Origin: Methylobacterium soli
Lineage (GTDB): Bacteria; Pseudomonadota; Alphaproteobacteria; Rhizobiales; Beijerinckiaceae
DNA: 64,000 nt
Direction of reading: 5' to 3'
Assembly: GCF_008806385.1 (NCBI RefSeq)
Contig: NZ_VZZK01000020.1
Location: 43,677-107,676, forward strand
A program made the translations under genes and the position numbers. Below are positions 1 to 8,000 of the stretch, piece after piece. Within the stretch, counting starts at the first letter, position 1. Each line of letters opens with the position of its first letter. The notes below the pieces were generated by a model, which made no database searches, was not told the origin of the DNA, and saw only the letters and a program-made list of their open reading frames with translations.

Positions 1-61
1 GAGTGCGCGCCGCCCGGAACGGGACGGGGCGGTGCACCATTGAGGCGCCGCCGCCCCCGTC

Positions 62-1477
62 TCAAGCCGGGTTCGGCTTGAGATCCTCGTTGACCGCCGA
101 GAGGGGACGCTTGGGCTTGCGACCGATATCGTCGCCGCGCACGGCCTCCTCCAGCGGCTCGGGCCCCTTCCGCAGGAGCTTGGCGAGGTAGTAGCTGCCG
201 AACCCGAAGATGATCGCGTAGGCGATCAGGAACGCGATCAGCGAGGTCGTCACGGCCTGGGTGGTCAGCGGGGAATGGGCATCCGCCGTGCGCAATTGCC
301 CGTAGACGATGTAGGGCTGGCGCCCGATCTCGGCCGTGAACCAGCCGAACAGCACGGCCCCGAAACCCGAGGGCGTCATCAGCATGGCACAGGTGAGGAA
401 CAGGCGGTTGCTGAAGAGCGTGCCGCGCCAGCGCAGATACAGGCTCCACAGGCTCAAGGTCAGCATGGCCATGCCGATCGCCACCATGATGCGGAACGAG
501 TAGAAGACCGGCCAGACCGGGGGCCGCTGGTCCGGGGGCACGTCCTTCAGGCCCGGCACCACGCCCGAGAAATCGTGGGTGAGGATGAAGCTGCCGAGCC
601 TCGGGATACCGATCTCGAAGTCGTTCTTCTCCTCCTTCATGTTCGGGATCGCGAAGAGCAGCAGGGGCATGTCGGCCTGCCGCTCCCAGTTCGCCTCGAT
701 CGCCGCGAGCTTCGTCGGCTGCAGCTTCAGCACCGCGAGGCCATGCGCGTCGCCGATGAAGATCTGGAGCGGGGTGCAGATCACCGCGAACCAGAGCGCC
801 ATGGAGAGGGAGAGCCGGGCGCCCGCCACCTTGGCGGGCGGCTCCTTGCGGGCGCGCAGGATCATCCAGGCCGACATCCCCGCCACCGCGAAGGCGGTGG
901 TGAGGAAGCAGCCGAGCACCATGTGGGCGTAGCGGATCGGGAAGGAGGGGTTGAAGATCACCTTCAGCCAATCGGTGGCCACGGCCCGGCCATTCTCGAC
1001 CACGAAGCCCGCGGGCGTCTGCATCCAGGAATTGGCCGACAGGATCCAGAAGGCCGAGACCAGCGTGCCGAAGGCGACCATGCAGGTCGAGACGAAGTGC
1101 AGCCGGTCACCGACCCGCTCCCAGCCGAACAGCATGATCCCGAGGAAGCCCGCCTCCAGGAAGAAGGCCGTGATGACCTCGTACTGGATCAGCGGTCCCA
1201 GTACGTTTCCGGTGAAGTCGGAGTAGCGCGACCAGTTCGTGCCGAGCTGGTAGCTCATCACGATGCCCGACACGACGCCGAGACCGAAGGAGACCGCGAA
1301 GATCTTCACCCAGAACCGGTACAGGTTCCGGTACATCGGGTCGCCGGTCCAGAGCCATTGCGCCTCGAGGCGCGCCAGGAAGCTCGCCAGCCCGATGGTG
1401 AAGGATGGGAAGATGATGTGGAACGCCATGGTGAAGCCGAACTGGATGCGCGAGAGCAGCAGCGCGTCGACTTCCAT
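62..1477 (-). CDS. cydA: Cytochrome bd-type ubiquinol oxidase subunit I (CIO-like)
   Basis: Haem-bearing subunit of a bd-type quinol oxidase, which reduces oxygen to water in the inner membrane without pumping protons. The 471-residue protein is a multi-pass membrane protein with an N-terminal quinol-oxidase signature and a candidate axial His at residue 20 (MAFHIIFP), a second His in RYAHMVLG, and the conserved EIGRQPYIVYG block late in the protein. It is shorter than the roughly 520-residue E. coli CydA, with a short Q-loop, as in the cyanide-insensitive (CioA) branch. Subunit II would be expected downstream, that is, beyond the left edge; only 61 bases remain there and they do not look like the start of cydB. 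ATG start at 1477. Confidence 0.95.
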   Translation of the reverse strand: MEVDALLLSRIQFGFTMAFHIIFPSFTIGLASFLARLEAQWLWTGDPMYRNLYRFWVKIFAVSFGLGVVSGIVMSYQLGTNWSRYSDFTGNVLGPLIQYEVITAFFLEAGFLGIMLFGWERVGDRLHFVSTCMVAFGTLVSAFWILSANSWMQTPAGFVVENGRAVATDWLKVIFNPSFPIRYAHMVLGCFLTTAFAVAGMSAWMILRARKEPPAKVAGARLSLSMALWFAVICTPLQIFIGDAHGLAVLKLQPTKLAAIEANWERQADMPLLLFAIPNMKEEKNDFEIGIPRLGSFILTHDFSGVVPGLKDVPPDQRPPVWPVFYSFRIMVAIGMAMLTLSLWSLYLRWRGTLFSNRLFLTCAMLMTPSGFGAVLFGWFTAEIGRQPYIVYGQLRTADAHSPLTTQAVTTSLIAFLIAYAIIFGFGSYYLAKLLRKGPEPLEEAVRGDDIGRKPKRPLSAVNEDLKPNPA

Positions 1478-1590
1478 GGTTGTCCCCTCTCATGCGGCGC
1501 CGGTGCCCGGCATCGCGGTCGAATAAACCCTTATATCGATCTCGACTTCAAGGCCGCGCTGGCGCGTCGAAGCCGCACGCGCGGCGAGCC

Positions 1591-2865
1591 TCAGGCCGCG
1601 GCCGCCGGCGCCCCCGCCCGGACCGGCCTGCGTCGCGCGGCCGATTTCGCGCGCTTGCCGGCCCCAGCCTCGCCCTCCGAAGCGTTGCCCTCCGAAGCCG
1701 CGGCCTTGGCGGGCTTGCCCTTCGCGGCCTTGAGCACCTTGCGCGTCGTCTTCGCGGCGCCCGCCTGTCCGGGCCGCGCGACCTCAGCGCTCGCCAGCCG
1801 CTTCTGCAGCAGGCTCAGCACGGCAGCCTCCTCCGGCCGCAGCCGGTCCAGGTCCTCGCAGAGCTCGGTCTCGACCGCGTCCCGCACCTGCAGGATCAGG
1901 TCGCCCTCCAGGTAGCCATCGAGGATCTGGGGGTGGATGTAGCACTTGCGGCAGATGGTGGGCGTGTTGCCGAGCCGGCTCGCCACCCCCTCGATCGCCG
2001 CCCGGACGTTCTTCTTGGCCTTGGCCTCGCTGTCGAAGGCCTCGAATTCCTGCAGCGCCAGCGCGGCCAGCACGGTCCCGGCCCAGGTCCGGAAATCCTT
2101 GGCGGTGATGTCCTGGCCGGTGATCTCGCGCAGATACGCGTTCACGTCCGCCGAGGTGACGTCGCGCTGTTCGCCGTCCGCGTCGATGTACTGGAACAGC
2201 TCCTGGCCCGGCAGGTCCTGGCAGGCCTTGACGATGCGAGAGACGCGCCGGTCCTTGACCGAGAGATCCCAGGTCTTGCCGCTCTTGCCCTTGAAGCGGA
2301 AGCGGAGCTCCGCGCCCGCGACCGTCACGTGTGGGTCGCGCAGGGTGGTCAGCCCGTAGCTCTTGTTGGCGCGGGCATAATCGTCGTTGCCGACGCGGAT
2401 GAGCGTGGTCTCGAGGAGGTGCACCACCGTCGCCAGCACCTTCTCGCGGGGCAGGCCGGAGCGCCTCATATCCGTGTCGATGCGGGCGCGGATGCCCGGC
2501 AGCGTGTCCGCGAAGGCCATGATGTGGGTGAACTTGCTCGATTCCCGCGCCTCGCGGAAATCTGGATGGTAGCGGTACTGCTTGCGCCCCTTGGCGTCGC
2601 GGCCGGTGGCCTGGATGTGGCCGTTCCGGCGCGGGCAGATCCAGACGTCGGTATAGGCCGGCGGGATCGCCAGGGAGCGGATGCGCGCGAGGGTCGCCTC
2701 GTCGCGCAAGGCGGCGCCCTTCGCGTCGAAATAGCGGAAGCCCTTGCCGCTGCGCTTGCGCGTGATGCCGGGCTTGCCGTCATCCACGTAGGCGAGGCCC
2801 GCCTCGATGGCGGCCTCGCGCGGATCTCCGGCCTTGTCCGCGCACGCTCCCGGCTCCGAACCCAT
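1591..2865 (-). CDS. DNA topoisomerase IB
   Basis: Type IB topoisomerase, relaxing supercoils through a 3'-phosphotyrosyl intermediate. The 424-residue protein has the bacterial/poxviral-like topo IB core: the N-terminal domain with RKRSGKGFRYFDAKG, the IPPAYTDVWICPRRNGHIQA block, the FRFKGKSGK segment and the KCYIHPQIL motif, whose Tyr (about residue 309) is the expected nucleophile. The last 60 residues are Lys/Ala/Arg-rich and probably disordered. The frame stays open far upstream, but the ATG at 2865 is preceded by a strong GGGAGGAGT ribosome site and begins just before the conserved domain, so this start is preferred. It diverges from the glycosyltransferase at 2974. Confidence 0.92.
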   Translation of the reverse strand: MGSEPGACADKAGDPREAAIEAGLAYVDDGKPGITRKRSGKGFRYFDAKGAALRDEATLARIRSLAIPPAYTDVWICPRRNGHIQATGRDAKGRKQYRYHPDFREARESSKFTHIMAFADTLPGIRARIDTDMRRSGLPREKVLATVVHLLETTLIRVGNDDYARANKSYGLTTLRDPHVTVAGAELRFRFKGKSGKTWDLSVKDRRVSRIVKACQDLPGQELFQYIDADGEQRDVTSADVNAYLREITGQDITAKDFRTWAGTVLAALALQEFEAFDSEAKAKKNVRAAIEGVASRLGNTPTICRKCYIHPQILDGYLEGDLILQVRDAVETELCEDLDRLRPEEAAVLSLLQKRLASAEVARPGQAGAAKTTRKVLKAAKGKPAKAAASEGNASEGEAGAGKRAKSAARRRPVRAGAPAAAA

Positions 2866-2973
2866 GAAACGACTCCTCCCGCCTCGTCGAGCATCAACCG
2901 GAGAGGCGGGAGCGCTGTTCCGGTCCGGCAAATCCGCCGCACGGCCGGAGCGCGGCCGTGCTAAAGCGGGCCC

Positions 2974-4122
2974 ATGGACACGCCTTCGCCCGCGCCGATG
3001 AAAAGCCTGGTCTTCGTGGTGACCGAGGATTGGTTCTTCGCCTCGCACTTCCTGCCGATGGCCCGCGTGGCGGTCGCCATGGGCCTGTCGGTCGCGGTGG
3101 TGACGCGGGTGCGCGCGCACCGGGCCGCCATCGAGGCGACCGGCGCCCGCGTGGTGGCGCTGGAGAGCGAGCGCTCGAGCCTGAACCCAATGGCGGCGGG
3201 CTACGCGGCGGGCCAGCTTGCCGCGATCCTCAAGGCCCTGAAGGCCGACATCGTCCACTGCATCGCCCTCAAGGGCATCCTGGTCGGCGGCACCGCCGCC
3301 GCGATGGCGGGGGTCCAGGCCCGGGTCTACGCCCTGACCGGCCTCGGCCTGATCGGTGCCCGGAGCGACCGGGCCGGCAAGCTTGCCCGGACGGGGCTGC
3401 GCCACCTGATCCGGGGGCCGCTCGCCTCGCGTCGCACCCGCTTCCTGTTCGAGAATCCCGATGATGCGCGCGCGCTCGGCCTCGATCCGGCCGATACCGG
3501 CGTGACGATCGTGGGCGGGGCGGGCGTCGATCCAGACGTTTTCGCGCCGGAGCCGCCGCCGCTTGCGCCGCCGCTGCGGGTCGCGCTCGTTGCCCGCATG
3601 CTCTGGTCGAAGGGGGTCGACACCGCCGTCGAGGCGGTCCGGCGGGCGCGGGCCGAGGGGCTGCCGGTGGAGCTCTCCCTCTACGGCGCCCCCGATCCCC
3701 AGAACCGGCGCGCGATTCCCGAGGCGACCCTGCGGGACTGGAGCCGCGACGGGGTCACCTGGCATGGGGCGACCCGCGACGTCGGGGGCGTCTGGGCGAG
3801 CCACCACGCGGCCTGCCTGCCCTCGCGCGGCGGCGAGGGCCTGCCGCGCACGCTCCTCGAGGCGGCGGCCTGCGGGCGCGCCATCCTGACCACCGACGTG
3901 CCGGGCTGCCGCGCTCTCGTGCGCGACGGCGTCGAGGGTTTCGTCGTGCCCCCCGACGATGCCGGGGCGCTGGCCGCCGCCCTGCGGCGCCTCGCGGCCG
4001 ATCCCGACCGCGTCGCCCGGATGGGCCTGGCGGCCCGCGCCCGGGTCCTGGAGGGCGGCTACACGGAGGCCGCTGTGACGGAGGCGGTCCGCGCCCTCTA
4101 TCGCGAGCTTCTCGCCGCATGA
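2974..4122 (+). CDS. Glycosyltransferase family 4 (GT-B fold)
   Basis: Predicted sugar transferase acting on a lipid or polysaccharide acceptor in the cytoplasm; the substrate cannot be told. The 382 residues show the GT-B layout: an N-terminal Rossmann-like half starting MKSLVFVVTEDWFF, and a C-terminal donor-binding half with LVARMLWSKGVDTAVEA and a late segment with PSRGGEGLPRTLLEAAACG, the E-x7-E region typical of family 4. An internal ATG at 2998 is an equally possible start. The stop overlaps the next gene by 4 bases (ATGA), so the two are probably co-translated. Confidence 0.85.
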   Translation: MDTPSPAPMKSLVFVVTEDWFFASHFLPMARVAVAMGLSVAVVTRVRAHRAAIEATGARVVALESERSSLNPMAAGYAAGQLAAILKALKADIVHCIALKGILVGGTAAAMAGVQARVYALTGLGLIGARSDRAGKLARTGLRHLIRGPLASRRTRFLFENPDDARALGLDPADTGVTIVGGAGVDPDVFAPEPPPLAPPLRVALVARMLWSKGVDTAVEAVRRARAEGLPVELSLYGAPDPQNRRAIPEATLRDWSRDGVTWHGATRDVGGVWASHHAACLPSRGGEGLPRTLLEAAACGRAILTTDVPGCRALVRDGVEGFVVPPDDAGALAAALRRLAADPDRVARMGLAARARVLEGGYTEAAVTEAVRALYRELLAA

Positions 4123-4838
4123 CCGGGCCGCGCCAGGACAGCCAGGGCGGGAATGGCCCGACCGCGCGCACGACCCCGCACCGGATCACGCCCGCCGAGG
4201 CCCTCGCCTTCATCCGGGCCGAGACCCGGCTGCGGCCGGTGCCGCACGCGCCCGAGATCGTCCTCCACCTCGCCGACGAGGCCACGGCCCTGTGGCAGCG
4301 CACGGAGGAGGAGTTGCAGGAGATCGGCCTGCCGCCGCCCTTCTGGGCCTTCGCCTGGGCCGGCGGGCAGGCGCTGGCCCGTTATCTCCTCGACAATCCC
4401 GGCCTCGTGGCCGGGCGCAGGGTGCTCGATTTCGCCTCGGGCTCGGGCCTCGTGGCGATCGCGGCGGCGCGGGTGGGCGCGACCCACGTCCTGGCGAGCG
4501 ACCTCGATCCCTTCGCGATCGCGTCGATCGGCCTGAACGCCGCGGCCAACGGCGTCGCCGACCGGATCGAGGCCGCGGAAGCCGACCTGATCGGCTCCGC
4601 GCCCGAGGCGGATCTCGTGCTCGCCGCCGACATCTTCTACGAGCAGGATCTCGCGGGCCGGGTCAGCGACTGGCTCGGGGACCTCCACGCGGGCGGCGCC
4701 ACGGTGCTGCTGGGCGATCCCGGCCGCGCCTACCTGCCGAAGGATCGGCTCGACAGCCTCGCCACCTACGCGGTGCCGGTGACCCGCGCGCTCGAGGATG
4801 CGGAGATCAAGCGCACCAGCGTCTGGCGCTTCCGCTGA
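4119..4838 (+). CDS. Class I SAM-dependent methyltransferase
   Basis: The 239-residue protein contains a class I methyltransferase fold: the glycine-rich SAM loop LDFASGSGLVAIAA at about residues 105-118, an acidic residue after the second strand (ASDLDPF), and an LVLAADIFYEQDLA motif IV region. The pattern fits the electron-transfer-flavoprotein lysine methyltransferase / nicotinamide N-methyltransferase-like group, but the substrate is not evident. The ATG overlaps the stop codon of the preceding glycosyltransferase, which argues for translational coupling rather than a shared pathway. Confidence 0.8.
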   Translation: MTGPRQDSQGGNGPTARTTPHRITPAEALAFIRAETRLRPVPHAPEIVLHLADEATALWQRTEEELQEIGLPPPFWAFAWAGGQALARYLLDNPGLVAGRRVLDFASGSGLVAIAAARVGATHVLASDLDPFAIASIGLNAAANGVADRIEAAEADLIGSAPEADLVLAADIFYEQDLAGRVSDWLGDLHAGGATVLLGDPGRAYLPKDRLDSLATYAVPVTRALEDAEIKRTSVWRFR

Positions 4839-5009
4839 GAGCGGCATCGCAACCGGAACTTCGCGGCCGGTGAGACATTCCGCCTCGGCCTGCCCCTTGC
4901 GGCCCCTTGCATTCGGGGCGTTAGGTAACCGTATCAGTGTTGTCCGTTGGGCGGCCGCTCCGCGCCGCATCAGCCGAGAAGGTCCAGCGAAGACCGGAGA
5001 TCCCGCCCC

Positions 5010-5576
5010 GTGTCCCTCCCCCGTATCGTCGCCTTCTCGGGCAGCCAGAACCGTCCGTCGCGGACCCGCACCCTCGTGGAGGCGGTGGGGGCCGAGCTCG
5101 CGCGCCATCGCCGCATCGACCTGAAGGTGCTCGACCTCCTGGATGCCGGTCCCGGCCTGGCGGTCGCGAGCCGGGAGATGCTGCCCTTGCCGGCCGCGCG
5201 GCTGATCGAGGCGATCGAGGGGGCGGACGCCCTGATCGTCGGGACACCGGTCTATCAGGGCTCCTATGCGGGCCTGTTCAAGCACGTCCTCGATTTCCTG
5301 GACCCCGCCACGATGCTGGGCAAGCCGGTGGTGCTCACGGCGACCGGCGGCGGCCTGCGCCACGCCCTCGTGGTCGAGCACGGCCTGCGCCCCCTCTTCG
5401 GCTTCTTCGCCGCCCACATCGCGCCGACCTCGGTCTATGCCGGCCCGGGCGAGATCGAGGAGGGCGTCATCGTCGATTCCGGCGTCGCCGAGCGCGTCGC
5501 GGCCGCGGGGCGCGAGCTCGCCCTTCTCCTCGACGCCGCCGCGCAGACGACGCGGCACGCCGCGCCCGCCGCCTGA
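5010..5576 (+). CDS. NAD(P)H-dependent FMN reductase (MsuE/SsuE type)
   Basis: Flavodoxin-fold reductase likely to supply reduced FMN to a monooxygenase, as MsuE and SsuE do in sulfonate use. The 188 residues begin SLPRIVAFSGSQNRPSRTRTL, which contains the flavin-phosphate loop, followed by the ADALIVGTPVYQGSYAGLFKHVLD block typical of the family. A GTG at 5010 is chosen because the preserved fold begins there and a GGAGA sequence lies upstream; upstream ATGs would add non-homologous residues. No monooxygenase or sulfonate transporter lies beside it. Its stop codon is immediately followed, with no gap, by the stop codon of the convergent pbpC. Confidence 0.85.
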   Translation: MSLPRIVAFSGSQNRPSRTRTLVEAVGAELARHRRIDLKVLDLLDAGPGLAVASREMLPLPAARLIEAIEGADALIVGTPVYQGSYAGLFKHVLDFLDPATMLGKPVVLTATGGGLRHALVVEHGLRPLFGFFAAHIAPTSVYAGPGEIEEGVIVDSGVAERVAAAGRELALLLDAAAQTTRHAAPAA

Positions 5577-7694
5577 TCACTCGATCCGCACCACCACGCT
5601 GTCGCTCGCGCCGGCCGCATCCATCACGGAGATCCGGGCGAAGCCCGCCCCCTCCGGCCGCCATTCCGACTGGCGGCGGGGCCCCTGCGCCACCGGCAGG
5701 CTATCCACCATCCAGGTCAGCGGCGGCACGCCCCCGAGGGCCTTGAGGGCGAGGCTCGGGGGCGCCACGTCGAGCCCGGGGCCGAGCCCGAGATCGATCC
5801 GCGCGCCGTCCGGCGGGTAGGCGATCCTGAGGGGGGCCGTCAGGGTGCCGGCCAGGGTCTTGGGCAGGTCGCGCCGGATGTGACGGAGCGGCGGCGGCAG
5901 CCCCGCCGTGGTGGTCAGGATCGCATCCCGCGGCTGGGCCAGGGGTTCCGGCTCGCCGCCGTAGCGGGCGAAGGCGTCGAACAGGATCGGCGCCGCCACA
6001 AGGCGCCCGACGAGGCCGGGCACCGCCCCCCCATCCGCCCGCCCGACCCAGGCCGCCACGGTGATGCGGCGGTCGAACCCCGCCGCCCAGGCGTCGCGGT
6101 AGCCGAAGGAGGTGCCGGTCTTGAAGGCGATGCGGCCGGCGAGCGCGTTCTCGGGGGGCGGCGCGCCCCGCAGGATGTCGGCGACGTACCAGGCGGCCAC
6201 CGGCTCGGCGATCGCGGCCCGCTCGGAGGCCGGCGCAGGCGGCCCGTCCCGGCGCCGCACGAGATCCGGCACCGCCCCGCCCCGGGCAAGCCCCGCATAG
6301 AGCCGGGCGAGGTCCGTAAGGGTGATGCCGAGGCCGCCGAGCGCCACGGGCAGGCCGGGCGCGGTGTCGCGCGGCAGCAGGATGCCGGCGCCGGCCCCCC
6401 GCAGCCGGGACACGAAGCGGGCTGGCCCAACCGCCTCCAGGAGATCCACCGCCGGTAGGTTGAGGGAGAGCTGCAGCGCGCGCCGGGCCGTGACGGTGCC
6501 CTGGTAGGTGAGATCGAAGTTCTCCGGCGCGTAGGTGGCCGAGAACCGGGCCGGCCGGTCGTCGAGGAGCGTCTCCGGATGGGCAATGCCGCCCTCGAAG
6601 GCGAGCGCGTAGATGAAGGGCTTCAGGGCCGAGCCGGGGGAGCGGATCGCCGCCGTCATGTCGATCGCCCCGCGCCGGCCGGCATCGAGGTAGCCGGCGC
6701 TGCCGACCTGGGCCAGCACCGCGCCGCTGCGGTTGTCGATGACCAGGATCGCGGCGGAGAGATCCGGGCCGGCCGCCTCCGCGCGCTCGGCCGCCAGCGC
6801 CTCCAGGCTCGCCTGCAGCCGCCCGTCGAGGGTCAGGCGCAGCACCCGCGCCTCCGGATCGGCCGCGACCGCCGCCTCCGCCGCGTGGGCCGCGAGCATC
6901 GGGAAGGGTTTTCGCCCGCGCGGAACCGGCTCGGCCTTCGCCGCCTCGGCCTCGGTCGGCGCGATCACGCCGCGCGCGGCCGCGATGTCGAGGACGCGGT
7001 CGCGGGCGCGGCGGGCGGCCTCGGGGAAGCGGTCGGGCCGGCGCGCTTCCGGCGCCTGCGGCAGGGCGACCAGGAGCGCGCTCTCGGCGAAGGACAGCCG
7101 GGCGGGCTCGCGGCCGAAATACGCGAGGCTCGCGGCCCGCAGGCCCTCGACCGGGCCGCCATAAGGCGCGAGCGCGAGATAGAGATCGAGCACCCCCGCC
7201 TTGCCGAGGCGCCGCTCCAACTGCACCGCCCGCACCATCTGGCGGAGCTTGGCCCCGAGCGAGCGCTCGGGCCGGGGCTCGATCAGGCGGGCCACCTGCA
7301 TCGACAGGGTCGAGCCGCCCGACACGATGCGCCCGTGCCGCAGCCATTGCCACGCGGCCCGCAAGGTCGCGGCCGGATCGATGCCGGGATGGGCCGCGAA
7401 GCGCCGGTCCTCGTAGGCGGTCAGCATGGCGAGCATGCGCGGATCGACACCCGCCGCCGACAGGGGCAGGCGCCAGCGCCCGTCCGCGGTGGCGAAGGGG
7501 CGCAGCAGCCGGTCCTGGCGGTCGAGCACCACGGTGGACCGCCGCGCGGCCCCGGTGAGGTCGAGGGGCGGGAGCGCGGCGACGGCCTGGACGAGGGCGA
7601 GGCCTCCGAGAATCGAGCCCGCGAGAAGCGGGCCGGCCACGAGGGCCGCGCGGGCAAGGCGGCGGGCGCCGGCAGGATCAGGCGGCGCCGTCAT
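5577..7694 (-). CDS. pbpC: Penicillin-binding protein 1C
   Basis: Bifunctional class A PBP anchored in the inner membrane, with periplasmic glycan-strand polymerase and transpeptidase domains. Residues about 15-35 form the membrane anchor. The transglycosylase domain shows EDRRFAAHPGID and GGSTLSMQVARL; the transpeptidase domain shows the SALK serine motif (in SPGSALKPFIYA), SLN and KTGTS. A C-terminal beta-rich region typical of PBP1C closes the 705-residue protein. It lies downstream of the alpha-2-macroglobulin gene in the same direction, separated by 306 bases that hold a dispersed repeat; this pairing is conserved in many proteobacteria and is thought to couple wall repair with protease trapping. 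Confidence 0.95.
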   Translation of the reverse strand: MTAPPDPAGARRLARAALVAGPLLAGSILGGLALVQAVAALPPLDLTGAARRSTVVLDRQDRLLRPFATADGRWRLPLSAAGVDPRMLAMLTAYEDRRFAAHPGIDPAATLRAAWQWLRHGRIVSGGSTLSMQVARLIEPRPERSLGAKLRQMVRAVQLERRLGKAGVLDLYLALAPYGGPVEGLRAASLAYFGREPARLSFAESALLVALPQAPEARRPDRFPEAARRARDRVLDIAAARGVIAPTEAEAAKAEPVPRGRKPFPMLAAHAAEAAVAADPEARVLRLTLDGRLQASLEALAAERAEAAGPDLSAAILVIDNRSGAVLAQVGSAGYLDAGRRGAIDMTAAIRSPGSALKPFIYALAFEGGIAHPETLLDDRPARFSATYAPENFDLTYQGTVTARRALQLSLNLPAVDLLEAVGPARFVSRLRGAGAGILLPRDTAPGLPVALGGLGITLTDLARLYAGLARGGAVPDLVRRRDGPPAPASERAAIAEPVAAWYVADILRGAPPPENALAGRIAFKTGTSFGYRDAWAAGFDRRITVAAWVGRADGGAVPGLVGRLVAAPILFDAFARYGGEPEPLAQPRDAILTTTAGLPPPLRHIRRDLPKTLAGTLTAPLRIAYPPDGARIDLGLGPGLDVAPPSLALKALGGVPPLTWMVDSLPVAQGPRRQSEWRPEGAGFARISVMDAAGASDSVVVRIE

Positions 7695-7861
7695 TTACCC
7701 GCACCATCGGTCCGGGGCGCCGGCGGCGAGCCCGAAGGGACGCCCCGGTGCCGTGCAATCCGAGACAGACCGAGGCGGCAGGGAACGGCACGCTCGGCGG
7801 CTCTGGATCCCGGGCTCCGCCCACGCGGCCGCGCGACGACGGCGCAGGCAGCGCAACGGGC

Positions 7862-7973
7862 CCCCTCTCCCGTTCGGGAGAGGGTTGGGGTGAGGGGTGC
7901 GCGTTGTCCGGAGAAGTCGCCCCCCTCACCCGGTCGGCTCGCGCCGACTCGACCTCTCCCGGACGGGAGAGGT
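7862..7973. repeat. Dispersed intergenic repeat, locus 1 (single copy)
   Basis: A roughly 112-bp GC-rich element between the macroglobulin gene and pbpC. Its landmarks are a short palindrome CTCTCCCGTTCGGGAGAG, then GGTTGGGGTGAGGGGTG, GTCCGGAGAAGTCGC, a CTCACCCGGTCGGCTCGCG block, and a closing inverted block CTCTCCCGGACGGGAGAG. The same arrangement recurs near 22.8-23.3 kb and 62.5-63.0 kb. It occupies most of the 306-base gap 7695-8000; no gene is seen there. Confidence 0.85.
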
Positions 7974-8000
7974 GGGCCCCCTCGCTCCGCGCAGTGCGCG

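Noticed and set aside
1..61. Start of cydB at the left edge
   Set aside because: A leftward ATG at 38-40 opens MVHRPVPFRAART, which is unlike CydB; too short to call anything.
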